Part shown: positions 22,546 to 33,955 of the stretch, piece after piece
Position numbering within the stretch: the first letter of the stretch is position 1
Layout of the letters: the number at the start of each line of letters is the position of its first letter
From: Batillaria attramentaria
Lineage: Eukaryota; Mollusca; Gastropoda; Batillariidae
DNA: 64,000 bases
Assembly: GCA_018292915.2 (NCBI GenBank)
Contig: JACVVK020000489.1
Coordinates: 77,501 to 141,500, forward strand
Reading direction: 5' to 3'
The notes under the pieces: model-generated
Databases searched by the model: none
What the model saw: only the letters and a program-made list of their open reading frames with translations
What the model was told of the DNA's origin: nothing
Translations under genes and position numbers: made by a program

Positions 22546-23047
22546 ACCGGCCCCCGTAGTGTAGTGGTTAGCACTTCGGACCATGGACCGGGAGACCCGG
22601 GTTCGAGTCTCAGCCGAGACAAGCGGGATTTTTCCTACCTAGGTCGGCTCCTACCCAGAGCGGGTGTGCTATGGACCCAGTGGGGAGGCTGTTGCCACAC
22701 AGCCGAGTTTCACCCACTTCACGGGTGCGACTTTGGGGGTGCTTCCCTTGGTATGACACGTCTTATGATGTGGATGATTACACGGCCGGCACCGCAGGTG
22801 CCGTAGTTCCCGGGCCTGGTTAATGCCGGGATATTTATGACAGGAAGCGAGGAATGCAGCCCTGTCCCGCAGTGCCAAACCACACGGACCTCCATAGCAT
22901 CATCTTACCATCATCCTCATCTCCATCATCATGCATAATGCAAAAAAAAATTGTCCCAGCTTCCGAGCCCTCCGTGGATTCTACCCATTACCTGGGAGGA
23001 ACACCACTGGAGCGGGCAAAGAGTTGGGGCAGCAAAACAAAAAAATT
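22546..23047 (+). mobile_element. SINE-C, full length (about 500 bp)
   Basis: Head with box A-like TAGTGTAGTGG and box B GGTTCGAGTCTC. The long body includes AGAGCGGGTGTGCTATGGAC, the hairpin CGGCACCGCAGGTGCCG, CATCATCCTCATCTCCATCA and the 3' end GCAAAGAGTTGGGGCAGC. It appears to have inserted into the A-rich tail of the SINE-E just upstream. Near-identical sequence occurs at 35533-36038, and its 3' quarter at 46163-46290. Confidence 0.9.
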
Positions 23048-24009
23048 TAAAAAAATGTCTTCTTTCCGCGCAGGCCTCACTTGAGTAATGCTAGTCTACT
23101 TTCTGTTTATTACTTCATCCAAATCCGCTCTCGTAGCCTTTGCCACTCTTCTGCACAAAACGTCCCAGCATCAATGGCAGCTTGCCTCTTGTTGCGGCCC
23201 CCAGGCAAGCAACTTGGCCAACAAAATAATAATAATAATAATAATAAATCACGTAACTCACGCTTTTTCATGAAAACAAAAACCACTACAAACTAGCACA
23301 CTCGCCGGACAGGGTTCTCCAAATAAACACCAAACATGACCCCACACTCAGTTTGTGTCCTTACGCCAAAACGGCCAAAATTAGCAATTTGTGCAGTCCT
23401 GTTTTTAGTCACCCCATGTTGGAACTTTGAGGCAGAATCCAGGCAACGCAGAAGAAGAAGAAGAAGAAGTTGGTATTTTATCGACAAAAAGGTAGCCAGT
23501 GGCACATTGATCCCAGACTTTGGTTCAGATCCAGGCAACCCTAATCAGACCCAAGGTCACCGAGCCAAAATCCCACATCCTGCTTTTGCCTCGATCCATC
23601 AAAACAGAGGTGATTTCGTTCGGTGCGCAGTCTTCACCCCTGAGCACCCTAGCTGTTCACTCGGCCTGCGTTGAGCAATGTATTTCATATCAATAGATAT
23701 TTCACTTTTTAAATTCTTTTGGAAGGGGGAGGAGGGGGTGGAGGGTGGTGGTGGTGGTGGGGGGGGGGGGGACTACGATATCAGCCGATATTTCACATTA
23801 AAAGTGCTTGCACTCTGTCATGCGTTATTTCTGGAGAAATGTATTTCCACGGGTCTGTTCCGTGCTTTTACACATGAACTGCATTAACACTGGTTTCATG
23901 AAACGTATCATTAATGGGCGAGATCACGTATGCGTGTACTGATAAAAGTCTGCTCGCGTCAGTTTTGACAGAAATATGATTAAACGTTCGTCCTGGATCA
24001 TATCAAGAG
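23048..24009. other. Unannotated DNA with short repeats
   Basis: (AAT)n near 23225-23246 and (GAA)n at 23452-23469. A 27-bp sequence from 23341 recurs near 42513. G-rich block at 23727-23773. No gene recognised. Confidence 0.4.
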
Positions 24010-24067
24010 GACACACCCACACGCACACACACGCGCACACACGCACACACACACACACACACACACA

Positions 24068-24129
<62 letters not shown>
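24010..24129. repeat. (CA)n with a (TC)n island
   Basis: CA dinucleotides interrupted by CG and by CTCTCTCTCTCTCTC near 24067-24081. Confidence 0.95.
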
Positions 24130-24132
<3 letters not shown>

Positions 24133-24250
24133 GCTGGCACAGAACTGAGAAGAAATAATGGAAACCAATTTTCTTTCCGGAGATGACTGTTTCTTTGAAC
24201 CAAACAGAATATTTCATTACCAGTTTGATTCGTGTCTTCCCTGGCACGGC

Positions 24251-24286
<36 letters not shown>

Positions 24287-24660
24287 TTATGTGGGGTTTC
24301 TATCCACGCACCCCAAGCACTTTTAGGGATAAAAGAAAGAAAGAAAGAAAGAACGAAAACAAAGAAAGAAAAACCCTTTCAACCAATCGCCAGGTTTTTG
24401 CGGATCAAAAGTTTGGCATTTGCACAAACTGCGCTGAAAGACCACAGGATCAATGATCGTGGAGTTTAAATTTGCTAGTTTTATGGTTTCCGAGCTGCCA
24501 AGAAACACCTTCAGCTGTTTTGTTTTTATACAGGAAGTTCCAGCGGGAGGGCTTATTGGCTGGCAGACTCTAAATCATGAAGTTTTTATTATTATTTATT
24601 TTTTTTATTGTGAATGCGGTGAAACGTTATGAGGGTGCCATGGCCTGCCTTCTTGACTGG
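24130..24660. other. Unannotated DNA
   Basis: A long poly-T run lies at about 24251-24283 and a GAAA-rich tract at 24330-24375. No gene seen. Confidence 0.4.
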
Positions 24661-24994
24661 ACGTCGGTGGTCTAGTGGTTAAGAGAGGTCAGGTTCGAGT
24701 CCCACTCGGGACGAAGTTTTTTTTTTCTCGCATGTCGGGGGTTCTCCGGCTTCCTCCCTTTTTGCCTGGAAAATGTTCAGCCCACAAAATTCGAAAATAA
24801 AGTGCAATTCTAAAATTCCCTAACTTAAACTGCTTAGCTGGCCACGTGATTGTTAAGTGTTCATGTCCAGTGTGTGAGAGAATGCTTGTGATTCACGTGA
24901 GCGTGCGTGTTGGGTTTAGCTCGCGGCGCTATGACCCAAATATCTCGCATATAATTAAATATCTGATATATTATTATTATTATTATTATTATTA
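24661..24994 (+). mobile_element. SINE-B with deleted head segment
   Basis: GTCGGTGGTCTAGTGGTTAA (box A region) joins box B AGGTTCGAGTCCCACTCGGG after a deletion of about 18 bp relative to 41631. The body follows, with GGGGGTTCTCCGGC and ATTCACGTGAGCGTGCGTG, and ends in (ATT)n at 24970-24994. Confidence 0.88.
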
Positions 24995-25212
24995 TCTGTA
25001 TTATTATATAGAGTTTAGCGATACTATGTTTGGAAATGTGACTGGTATTTTATTTCAGCCAACCGAATAAACAAGCAGTCACGTTTTTGATTTTGGAAGA
25101 TGATGTGTAGAATTTCATAATTATTTCTATTGTTGTTGTTGTTTGTTTTTGATTATTCTGTAAACCGTGTGTCAAAGGACAGTCTTCTAGTTCATTAACT
25201 TCAGTGGTATAA

Positions 25213-25332
25213 TAGTATAGTATAGTATAGTATAGTATAGTATAGTATAGTATAGTATAGTATAGTATAGCATTGAATCGCACCACACCGCACCGCACCG
25301 CATTGTATTGTATTGTATTGTATTGTATTGTA
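25213..25332. repeat. Three adjacent pentanucleotide arrays
   Basis: (TATAG)n for about 58 bp, then CACCG-type units with a CATTGAATCG leader, then (TATTG)n for about 30 bp, all with period 5. Confidence 0.95.
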
Positions 25333-25620
25333 AGCGCATTGGTAGGCGTTTGACTTCAGTTAAAAGAATTATACAGACTTTATTCAGTGGTAAACCCACT
25401 CTGACAAAGTCAGTCATGTTGTCGATGTCCACAAAGAAAGACAACAAACAGAGAGAAAAAAAAAAAACCCGCTCCGTCAGTCCTAAAAAAAAAAAAAAAA
25501 AAAAAATCACACAGAAGGCTGAGCGAGTCTCCGAGCCCAACACAACGAGTGGACACGATCGATTTGGGGCAGGTGATAATGACAGTGAAAATGGAAGCTA
25601 ACGAGTTGAGATGGTGTCGC
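25333..25620. other. Unannotated DNA
   Basis: Contains two poly-A runs (25459-25469, 25486-25506). No gene seen. Confidence 0.4.
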
Positions 25621-25903
25621 CAGGGTCCGTATGTGAAACTCGAGGTTAATTTAGCCCACGGCTATGCGCCTAACCCAGACTAGGACAAAAGAACCCCCCA
25701 AAACAAAATTAAATAAAAAGGGAAGCGAAGACAGAAAGACAAAAGTCCTTCTATAACGGCTCAGGAAACCTTGCTGGAATTGGCCCGCTTCCTGATTTAA
25801 AACGAAAATCAACAAAAATTTAACCCTAGAGCTAGTTCGCTTCGAGGTTAGACTCTAACCCGGGGCTAAACTCCCTAACTCCGACTTCTACATGCGGGCC
25901 CAG
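25621..25903 (+). mobile_element. M1 MITE-like element
   Basis: Ends CAGGGTCCGTATGTG and CATGCGGGCCCAG. The inside matches the copy at 9672, in the same orientation. Confidence 0.88.
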
Positions 25904-26074
25904 ATCTCTAACAACAGCCTTTGAGAAAGGGAAACATTAGCGTTTCGTTATCGACCAGCAAGCGAAGACACATTGCCCGTTATTTACAACTGCATACCTG
26001 ATCAATGTCTGTCACATCATTTTCAGGATCCACACAAGATCTCTACCGTTGTTTGAAGAAAGCGCTTACACGCG

Positions 26075-26251
26075 TGGGCAGCCGGGATAGCCCAATGGTA
26101 GAGCGCTGGACTCTCAATGTTCGGGTCGTGAGTTCGATTCTCGGCTGGGGCCAAATATTTGTGCTGGCCTTTTTCTCGTTGCCCCGTCGTTGATATCACC
26201 CTTACGTGGTGGAAAAGGACGTTAAACCCCTAAACACCCACCCATCCACCC
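26075..26251 (+). mobile_element. SINE-A, full length
   Basis: Box A-like TAGCCCAATGG and box B-like GTTCGATTCTC, then the usual body and CACCCACCCATCCACCC tail. An 11-bp duplication GCTTACACGCG / GCTTAAACGCG (one mismatch) lies at 26064-26074 and 26252-26262. Confidence 0.92.
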
Positions 26252-26423
26252 GCTTAAACGCGTTCTTTCCATTTTCACTAGGCCTCGAAGAAGCCAACAT
26301 AATTATGTTTTAGCGCGTGAGCACTCATGTGTGCCTCAAATACTTGATCTTCGAGAGCTCATGACATTACAACAACAACAATAACAGCAACAACAACAAC
26401 AACAACCAAAAACACGTTGAGCC

Positions 26424-26706
26424 CAGGGCCCGTATGTAATAGTCGAAGTTAGGGCTTTTAGCCCTGGGTTAGAGCCTCACCTCGAACTGAACTAGCTCTA
26501 GGGTTGTTGTTGTTGTTTATTTGTTTTAAATCAAGAAGCGGGCCCATTCCAGCAAGATGCCCAAGCCATTATAGAAGGATTTTCCTTCCTTTCTTCGCTT
26601 CCTTTTTTTAAAAATTCTATTTTGCTTTTGGGTTTCTTTTGTCCTAGTCTGGGTTAGGCCCGTAGCCGTGGGTTAAATTAACCTCGATTTTTACGTACGG
26701 GTCCTG
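26424..26706 (-). mobile_element. M1 MITE-like element
   Basis: Ends CAGGGCCCGTATGTAATAG and TTTTACGTACGGGTCCTG. Opposite orientation to 9672. Confidence 0.88.
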
Positions 26707-27166
26707 GTTACAATTTGCAACGGTCTTGGAACGCAGTAACTTGTCAAGGCTTATGATGGGGTTGTTGTTGACGTTTATTAGCCATTTTGGCCTGAAAGTG
26801 CAAAATAATGCCAACGGAAATAACTGCTCCAAACAGTGCAGGCCTGAAGTAACAAGCAGTATTCTGGGCAGGCAACGGGAACAAGTATAACCGCCATGGT
26901 CCTTTTCGCACTTACTTATGCTGCGTTGGAATAATTCGCCCCCTTGCGTCATTTGCACTTGCTGTAAATGCGCTGCGATCGTCTAAACAACACAGCGATT
27001 GCACAATTACCACAAGGTAACCCCATCCCTAAACCTAACCCAAAACCGATCTAAGCAGGCGAACTCTAGTAAATGAGCGTGGCTTCGTTGGTACAGTTCG
27101 CCCAATACGACCCAAGGGTACGAACTATACTAACTGAGTGTTTACTTATCGCATCGTATTTTGCGA
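26707..27166. other. Unannotated DNA
   Basis: No gene recognised. A 104-aa minus-strand frame at 26644-26958 runs partly through M1 and has no motif. Confidence 0.4.
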
Positions 27167-27174
27167 GTTCCAGC

Positions 27175-27503
27175 CACAGACGTAAAGAGATAGACGCACC
27201 GCCGCACGCTGCCACCGCTGCTTGCGAGTGTCGCTATCGCGGCCATCTTGTGAATATCAGAACTCAGATGCTCTGTGTACAGGACGCCTCGTTCGAAATA
27301 CACAGTTCCTTAGAAATACGTCATCAGAAATGTGACGTAAGATAAAGCGGACCAATGCTATGCGCGCTATGTAAACAGCTGACAGCGTCTGGCCAATGCT
27401 ATACGCGCTATGTAAACAGCTGGCACTTCCAGGTACTCGCAACATGGCGCGCGGCGGCGTCACACTTCCAGCACCGCAGGGGGCCTATCTCTATACGTCG
27501 ATG
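27175..27503 (+). mobile_element. M2 hAT-like MITE, 329 bp
   Basis: The left end CACAGACGTAAAGAGATAGA is matched by a diverged inverted right end (CCTATCTCTATACGTCGATG). The 8-bp target duplication GTTCCAGC lies at 27167-27174 and 27504-27511. An 8-bp duplication with short terminal repeats is typical of hAT elements; the class is inferred. Inside is a 30-bp direct repeat (27352-27381 and 27393-27422) starting CCAATGCTAT and ending GTAAACAGCTG, plus CCATCTTG and TGACGTAA. No coding capacity. A second copy of identical length is at 55291-55619. Confidence 0.9.
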
Positions 27504-27528
27504 GTTCCAGCTAGCAGCCAGACATTAC

Positions 27529-27823
27529 CAGGGCCCGTATGTAATAGTCGAGGTTAGGGCTTTTAGCCCTGGGTTAGAGTCTAACCTCGAACTAAACTAG
27601 CCCTAGGGTTAAACTTTCTGTTGTGTGTTGTTTTAAATCAAGAAGTAGGGTTTTTCCAGCAAGGTGCCTATGCCGTTATAGAAGGATTTTTTTTCTTCCT
27701 TCCTTCTCTTCCCTTAAAAAAAAATAAAATAAAAAAAATCGCTTTTGGGTTTCTTTAGTCCTAGTCTGGGTTAGGCCCGTAGCCTTGGGTTACATTAACC
27801 TCGACTTTTACATACGGGCCCAG
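27529..27823 (-). mobile_element. M1 MITE-like element
   Basis: Ends CAGGGCCCGTATGTAATAG and CTTTTACATACGGGCCCAG, with CAG at both outer ends. It lies 25 bp from M2. Confidence 0.9.
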
Positions 27824-27887
27824 GACTGCAAACTTGAAAGCCACACGAGGGGACTCGCAAATGGATTTTCGAAATCGGTCAGCCAGT

Positions 27888-28190
27888 CAGCAGCAGCAGC
27901 AGCAGTAGTAGCAGCAGCAACAGCAACAGCAACAACAACAGTAACGACAACAACAACGACTAGTACATCGACAACAACAATAACAACGACAACAGTAATA
28001 ACCACGACAACCACAACAACATCCACGACAACTGCAGAGCTGGCAGCCTATTGATGATAAAAAAAATAAATTAGAGGTGGAAACAGTTCAAACGATCAGT
28101 CGGCCATCCAACGACAACAACACAAAACGACAATAACAGCGACGACAACAATAACTACAACTACAACAACAACAACGACGACGACAACTA
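27888..28190. repeat. Trinucleotide-rich tracts (CAG, CAA, CGA)
   Basis: CAGCAG and CAACAA/CGACAA tracts at 27888-28030 and again at 28110-28190. Ala/Thr-rich and Val-rich open frames here reflect the repeats. Confidence 0.85.
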
Positions 28191-28639
28191 CGAAGCCGGC
28201 AGACTACTGGTGTTGGAAAAAACGAAAAGATTTGGGGGAAGTAAAAGTCCAGACTATCAGCCGGCCATCTGCCCCGTTCTCCCAATAAAGCCTCTCTCTT
28301 TCCCCTCCTCGAACTTATCAGTCATATGGTGCAAGTTCTGTGCCAAGCACTGGGCAATACAAAGTCAACGAGCCGCAACATCCCATTTTGTGGCTGGTCG
28401 TTCCGACCCACCCACGCCGGCAGAATTCGGCCACGTGAACTATCGAACGTGATAACGATTTTACCATCCTTGCAGCTTGCCCTAGTCCACCAATAGCTTT
28501 GCAGTGATCTGGAAAAAGGCGCCATGTACTTGAGGGGCGCTTCGAAATATCGATAGCACTTACATCATCTGGGAAAAGATTCGGGGGGCCGGAGTGGTCT
28601 AGTGGGCTGTTCCGCGCGCTTTCGTGCGAAAGTGTCAGA
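28191..28639. other. Unannotated DNA ending in a tRNA-like repeat head
   Basis: No gene. GGGGCCGGAGTGGTCTAGTG at about 28586 resembles the head of another tRNA-derived repeat, into which the following SINE-A inserted. Confidence 0.4.
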
Positions 28640-28648
28640 CGAGACGGG

Positions 28649-28807
28649 GGGATTTCACGTCCTTTTCAACCACGTATGGGTGACATCAAAGATGGGGCAA
28701 CGTCCAAAAGGCCGACACAAATATATGGCCCCAGCCGGGAATGAAACTCACGGCCAGAACATTGAAAGTCCAACGCTCTACCATTCGATTGCCCCAGCTC
28801 CCCGACC
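28649..28807 (-). mobile_element. SINE-A, diverged
   Basis: Reverse-complement copy (CACGTCCTTTTCAACCACG to TTGCCCCAGCTCCCCGA). Duplication CGAGACGGG at 28640-28648 and 28808-28816. Confidence 0.85.
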
Positions 28808-28816
28808 CGAGACGGG

Positions 28817-29214
28817 AGGAAACATTTGTACAGACTCCAAACAGTTGTCCGTTTCCTCTAACTGTTTGACTGTTTCAAATGGGGCCGACATGCCAATGTG
28901 ACTGGATTGAATAATGTTCATCTGGACTGTTCACTTAGGATAGCTCCCCCCTGCCCCATAACCTTCCCTTTAGAGTCGTCTCCAGTCACCCTTGTGGAAA
29001 GGGACGTTAAACCCTCAACTAACCAAATGTGGAAACAGGACCTCTATAAGCGTTACTCATTTAATAAAATTCCCTTTGTTTGAAGACATCTGGAAAAAGA
29101 GCCTAAGCTCATAAATTTGATACGCGATTGGGCAATACAAAGGCTGTTTCTACAGACAACGGTCAGGGATGTGTTTTGTCGCTGCCCAAAAAAAGTGGAA
29201 AACAGTACGTGTTC
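28817..29214. other. Unannotated DNA
   Basis: No gene seen. GTGGAAAGGGACGTTAAACCC near 28993 resembles a SINE-A 3' end, but the rest does not align. Confidence 0.4.
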
Positions 29215-29489
29215 TCGTCGGGGGTTCTCTCCGGGTACTCCGGCTTCCTCCCCCTCTCTGCTTTGGAAACGTTCAGCCCGCCAAAATGAAAAATAAATGC
29301 AATTCTAAATTCCGAAATTTGAATAGCTGGGCCGACCCTTCGCACGAGGTGGTTGTAATGTGTTTATGTCCAGTGTGTGAGAAAATGCGTGTGATTCACG
29401 TAAGCGTGCGTATTGGGTTCAGTTCGCGGCGCTTTGAGCCGATTCACGAAATTGGGTAAAGCGCCTATACAATTATTATTATTATTATA
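29215..29489 (+). mobile_element. SINE-B, 5' truncated
   Basis: Begins at GTCGGGGGTTCTCTCCGGG and continues through GTGTGATTCACGTAAGCGTG, GCGGCGCTTTGAGCC and GGTAAAGCGCCTATACAA to (ATT)n. 5' truncation fits incomplete reverse transcription. Confidence 0.88.
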
Positions 29490-30694
29490 AACAGAAAAAA
29501 GAAAACGACGGCGATGTCAAGTGTTCTTGAAAACCAGCAGAGGGGTGTGAAGTGGTGGGGTGGTAGTAGGGGAGGTGTGTGTGTGTATGTGTGTGTGTGT
29601 GTGTGTGTGGGGGGGTGCTTGGCACGCCGAGATTCTCCTGCATGTCCAACATTTTTACGTTTACCCCGAAGAACGGCGGGAAAACAAACAAACAAACATC
29701 ATCAACAACAACAACAACAACAACAACAACAAAAAAACGGCGGAAATTGGCCTAGGGTCCGGAAAAAAAAAACATGCCTGAGTGACACGTGAAACTGATA
29801 AAACTGTCCTCCTTGTTTCACATTTTATTTTTGTTTTCGTTTTTCTTTTTGTTTGGTTTTTGTTTTGGTCCTCGACGGTAGAATGGCGGAAAACAAACAA
29901 ACAAACGATAACAACAGCAAAAACCAGCGGAAATGAGCCTACAGGCGGCGAAATTCCGTCGTACTTCGGGACCAAACTCATGCCTGGACGATACAGAGCT
30001 CTTTCGCTGAGTATATTAACTCTGTGGTGAACAAGCACAAGCACTCAGTCGGCAGATCATCTTGACCACGCGAGAAAGAAAACCACAGAGCTGCAGAAAA
30101 AGAGGGGGCTATTGAAGCATGAGGCTCTGTGCCATCAGGGCTGTTTTTCGCCTCACAGAGTGCGAGTGGACTGGAAGACGCAATGGCTTTGCCAATGTCA
30201 GTCGTTATGACGGATCAGCTTGCTTTACTGTAATATGTTCCCAGATCCGGCTTCCACAAGCAGGGACACGGGAATTTTTTTATGGTGAGAGAGGAACATG
30301 CAGGCAAAGCATAAAAGTCATTATTTATGGACAATATCTTTCGCGGAATTTCTTTCAGAAGGAAAACCGAGGAAGAGGTGGGGCAGGGGAGAGTTGGGGT
30401 GGTGGAGGGGGGGGGGGGGAGAGGGAGGGATGAGTTCAGCTGCCAGCATATGTCCAGGGAAAAACAATGGGATATAATTCTATCCGTCTTTTCGCAATCT
30501 TTTCTTGAAAGAAATGCAAAGATAATTGTGTCATAGACGGATCTAGACAAAAATGCTCGCAAAATAACAGTAATCTGTAGGCAGTAGGCACTTTGTTCTG
30601 CGATTCTGGAAGAAAAATATTGCCCGGTAATGATAAAAAAGCACTCCCTGTCAAAAACAAATTGCGGATCATAAAACACGCATTTAATTGAAAA

Positions 30695-30739
<45 letters not shown>

Positions 30740-32510
30740 AGAAGAAGAAGAAGAAGAAATCGTCACAAGATAAAACATTTTAGCTTTGACCTTTTGCTCG
30801 TGCCAGCAATGTTATTGGTAACTCCTGAAAACGTGTCGAAGCTGCACGGGTTTTCATGTCATTTGCGTGGCATGACTGCATTACCTAGACATCACGCACC
30901 AGGTCTGACCATTACATCTTTTCCCAAAAGTTCGCAAACAAACTTGCGAACAGTCATTTCTCACACATTTCCGGGTCCAAGCAACAAAAGACAAGAGAGC
31001 CTTTCCTTGTCAAAAGGGACATCATAGCTGTTGTTTCTTGTCTGGATCGTGGCAAGCAGAAAAACGAGAAAGAAAGAAGAAGAACAAAGAAGAAGGAAAA
31101 ATAACAGAAAGGAAAAACAGAAAGAATCAAGAAGAAGTATTCCTTTTCAGAGCATTTCCTTTACGAAGACGACGAAGGCTGAAATCACCAGACATCAAAG
31201 CTTTTGTTTTCGCAGACCGTGTCAAACAGTCATTTAAAAGAAACTTGTTTCCTTTCACCCACTTATGCTCGACGTCCCCCAAATGGAACATTCTGCAGCA
31301 GAACATCTTAACACCGGTTTTTTTTTTTTTTTTTTTGGGGGGGGGGCTCCTGATTTTGCTGGCCGAAGAATAATTATGCTCTTTGCTCTGGAGAAGATCG
31401 ACTGTCATGTTTTTGTCGCATCCCTTAGTAGACTTTGCAGAGTTGCACAGTAAGTTGGCAATTTAATCCAAAACAAAACGGGTTACAGTTTTTGCCCAGA
31501 GATGCCTCCATGCGCCTTGTCAAGACAGAATTTAAGCCAACCCCATCAAAGCTAAAAGCGGAACCGGCGGCTAATAGTGAGAACCGACCTCTCAAGATGG
31601 GATCCATTTAAACTTCCGAAGCTACTGGGGTTTAAAATGCATGTTTCGGCTCCAGCGGGCTTGTGGCGCCATGAGCAGGTTTGCGGAAGGAAAAACCTCT
31701 CTCTCTTTTAGGAACTGCTAGGTTTTGGATGGACCATCAAATGCGGTCTGTTTGACGTTCCCCTAGCAGAGATCTGTAGGTCCTCTGCAAAAAAGGACCA
31801 AAACGCTTTTGAAATGCACTGAGCTTCGATCCCTTTTGCCAGATGACGATAGAGGCCTGTACGTTGGTTGATAATCAAGTTACGTTCATTTGATCACCTG
31901 TTTACTGCCCTCCAGCATCGTCTCCCTCCAACCTCCCGCCCACCTGTCACCAACCTACCCCACCGGCAAAGCGACGCTGTGGCATGCGAAACTGCGGTTT
32001 CTTGCCTCGAGTTAATTGTGTGTGTTTGTGTGCACGCGACTGCGCACATGTTTGGGCCTCCACGTCTGCAAATAAGAATTATCCCCGGAGTTCCTTCCCT
32101 TGGATGGTCGGTGAGCAAAGTGCTGAAGTCAGCACTGATGGAAAAGTTTGGGGAAACTTTCACTTTTTGGATAAATGCTATTTACACCACTCGCCAGTGC
32201 AAACTTTCAGTGAGTTAACTATGAGTGCTTTACATCCGAAAATAGTAATGAAACAGAGAGCGAAAGTGTGGGTTATGGCTTTCCATAACCCACTCAGTGG
32301 TTTACGAGTTCACAAAAACACACTCCAGTTACACCGTCAATCAGAAAGTGCGTCATTTCAAACATTTAGAACTCATACGTCACGGCCGGTGCAGTTTCTT
32401 TGCTCACTTTTGGTGGTAAAATGTTATTGTCCTTAGATCACGTAAAAAAAAAAAAAATGATCGCACAGAAAATTCTCTGCGAAGTATTTGCGAGTGGACT
32501 TTTGAATGTC
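29490..32510. other. 3 kb without recognised elements
   Basis: It holds (GT)n with a G-rich end at 29576-29615, CAA and CAAA tracts (29685-29740, 29900-29910), a G-rich block at 30400-30425, (GA)n(GAA)n at 30697-30757, GAA-rich DNA at 31055-31135 and T-run/G-run at 31319-31347. Frames of 60-187 codons exist but show no known motif and several overlap the microsatellites. A 24-bp sequence at 32370-32393 matches 1443-1466. Confidence 0.45.
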
Positions 32511-32516
32511 AGTACA

Positions 32517-32586
32517 TAATAATAATAATAAATTGTTCTTGTATGGCGCAGAAAGTCTGCCCAAGAGCCGGAGCACTCAGTGCGCG

Positions 32587-32636
<50 letters not shown>

Positions 32637-32642
32637 ACCGAC

Positions 32643-32728
<86 letters not shown>

Positions 32729-33071
32729 CGGACGTGGGATACAGGGGAGGATACAGTAAAAAAATTTAGTTGAAAGCTTGCCGAAACAGATAGGTTTTAA
32801 GGTGTGCCTTGAATTGTGACAGAGTAGGGAGATTCCTAAGTGAGACGGGCAGAGAGTTCCAGATTTGGGGAGCAGAGTAACTGAAGGAACGTTGGCCATA
32901 AGTTTTCAGACTGACACGGGGTATTTTTAATAGTTTCTCAGAAGATGAGCGAAGTGAACGGGATGTTTCATACGTAGTGAGCTTCTCTGTGAGGTACTGC
33001 GGGAGGGATTTGTCGAAATGACGGTAGGCTACATAAGCCCAAGGTTTGAATAATATTCTTCTTAACATCAA
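32517..33071 (-). mobile_element. LINE 3' fragment with UTR and (ATT)n tail
   Basis: A 101-codon minus-strand frame (32766-33071) reads as a LINE C-terminus: [34 protein letters not shown] and [14 protein letters not shown], then stop. The 3' untranslated part holds a long GT array (32590-32727 on the plus strand as CA) and ends TGGCGC-like, ACAAGAACAATTT and (ATT)n at 32517-32531. Its sequence differs from the 16694 LINE, so it is another family of the same general group. Confidence 0.82.
32590..32727. repeat. (CA)n microsatellite inside a LINE 3' UTR
   Basis: CA array interrupted by GAGACCGACGGAC and CAAAC. Confidence 0.95.
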
Positions 33072-33329
33072 GCATTTTCAACTGACCTACGCACCATTTC
33101 TGCACAAGTCAGTGCGCAGAATTTTGAGGGGGGTACATAAGTCACTAGTCACTTTACCAGAGAAAATAAACTGTGGCAGAAAATGTCTACTACTAGAGCA
33201 GTAGAGGTAAGAGTGTTCGTGGTATAAGCAGCTTACACCATCAGTTCAAGAACTAGTCACTGATCACTGATTAGAACTAATCACGTATGCTCTATGCGTA
33301 CTTTAAATAACCTTATACCACTCTACCAC
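33072..33329. other. Unannotated DNA
   Basis: No gene seen; CACTGATC/ACTAGTCAC-like short repeats near 33140-33275. Confidence 0.35.
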
Positions 33330-33955
33330 TATTACAAGTCATGGTTTAAAAATCCATAATTCACCACGCGTGGTGTTACATTGTACCCATAACAATCACA
33401 CGTGAATTATGGCTGTACCTAAAGAGTGCACGTGCACTAGCCCTAGCGATGTTCCAGCAGTGTGCTCTGGCTAAAGGATTTACATGACGCGAAAAGCGAG
33501 TAAAGAATAATTTATATCACGACATGACGTGGTTCGACTTCGTACGGGAATGGGGACGAAGGAGCTTTGCCAGTCGCTTGACGTGAAATTGTTGATCTAT
33601 TGCTGCGTTTTATACAATGTCGGTCGTGTTTGTGACAAGCGTAAGCCTAGTTCCAGTTCACTACTAAGACGGACCTGCTGACTTCTCAAAACCTATGGAC
33701 AATGCGAAGTAAAGCACCTCAGTCAAAGATGCCGCGTGAAGCATTTGGATTGCCGATGTCAGCTTTCAAATCAAAGAAATGCAGGTACGGATGTGGTATA
33801 AATAATTTTCACAATGAGGTGCCCCCGATTACGGAAAATACACCACACACGTTTGTTGATTTCGACCGTAAAACAGCGAGTTTTAACGGTCGAAATCAAC
33901 AAACGAGTGTGGTGTAATTTCCTAAGTCGGGGGCACCTCATTGTAAAAACTATGT
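33330..33955 (+). mobile_element. Repeat F2, copy A, with terminal hairpin
   Basis: About 625 bp shared with 38388-40505 and, inverted, 55242-55850. Landmarks are CACCACGCGTGGTGT, AATCACACGTGAATTATGG, GCTTGACGTGAAATTGTT and GGTATAAATAATTTTC. The 3' part is a near-perfect hairpin: arm 33812-33872 (AATGAGGTGCCCCCGATTAC ...) pairs with 33893-33952 around a 20-nt loop. No long open frame. It looks like a non-autonomous DNA element, but its ends and class are not resolved. Confidence 0.75.

Noticed and set aside
27785..28054. 89-codon Ala/Thr-rich ORF
   Set aside because: It starts inside M1 and continues through CAG/CAA/CGA trinucleotide tracts.
28990..29015. Another SINE-A 3' end (GGAAAGGGACGTTAAACCC)
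   Set aside because: Only about 20 bp match and the flanks do not align with the family body, so it was not listed as a copy.
30119..30433. 104-codon plus ORF near 30.1 kb
   Set aside because: No motif recognised, and its end is a G-rich low-complexity tract. Kept only as unannotated DNA.
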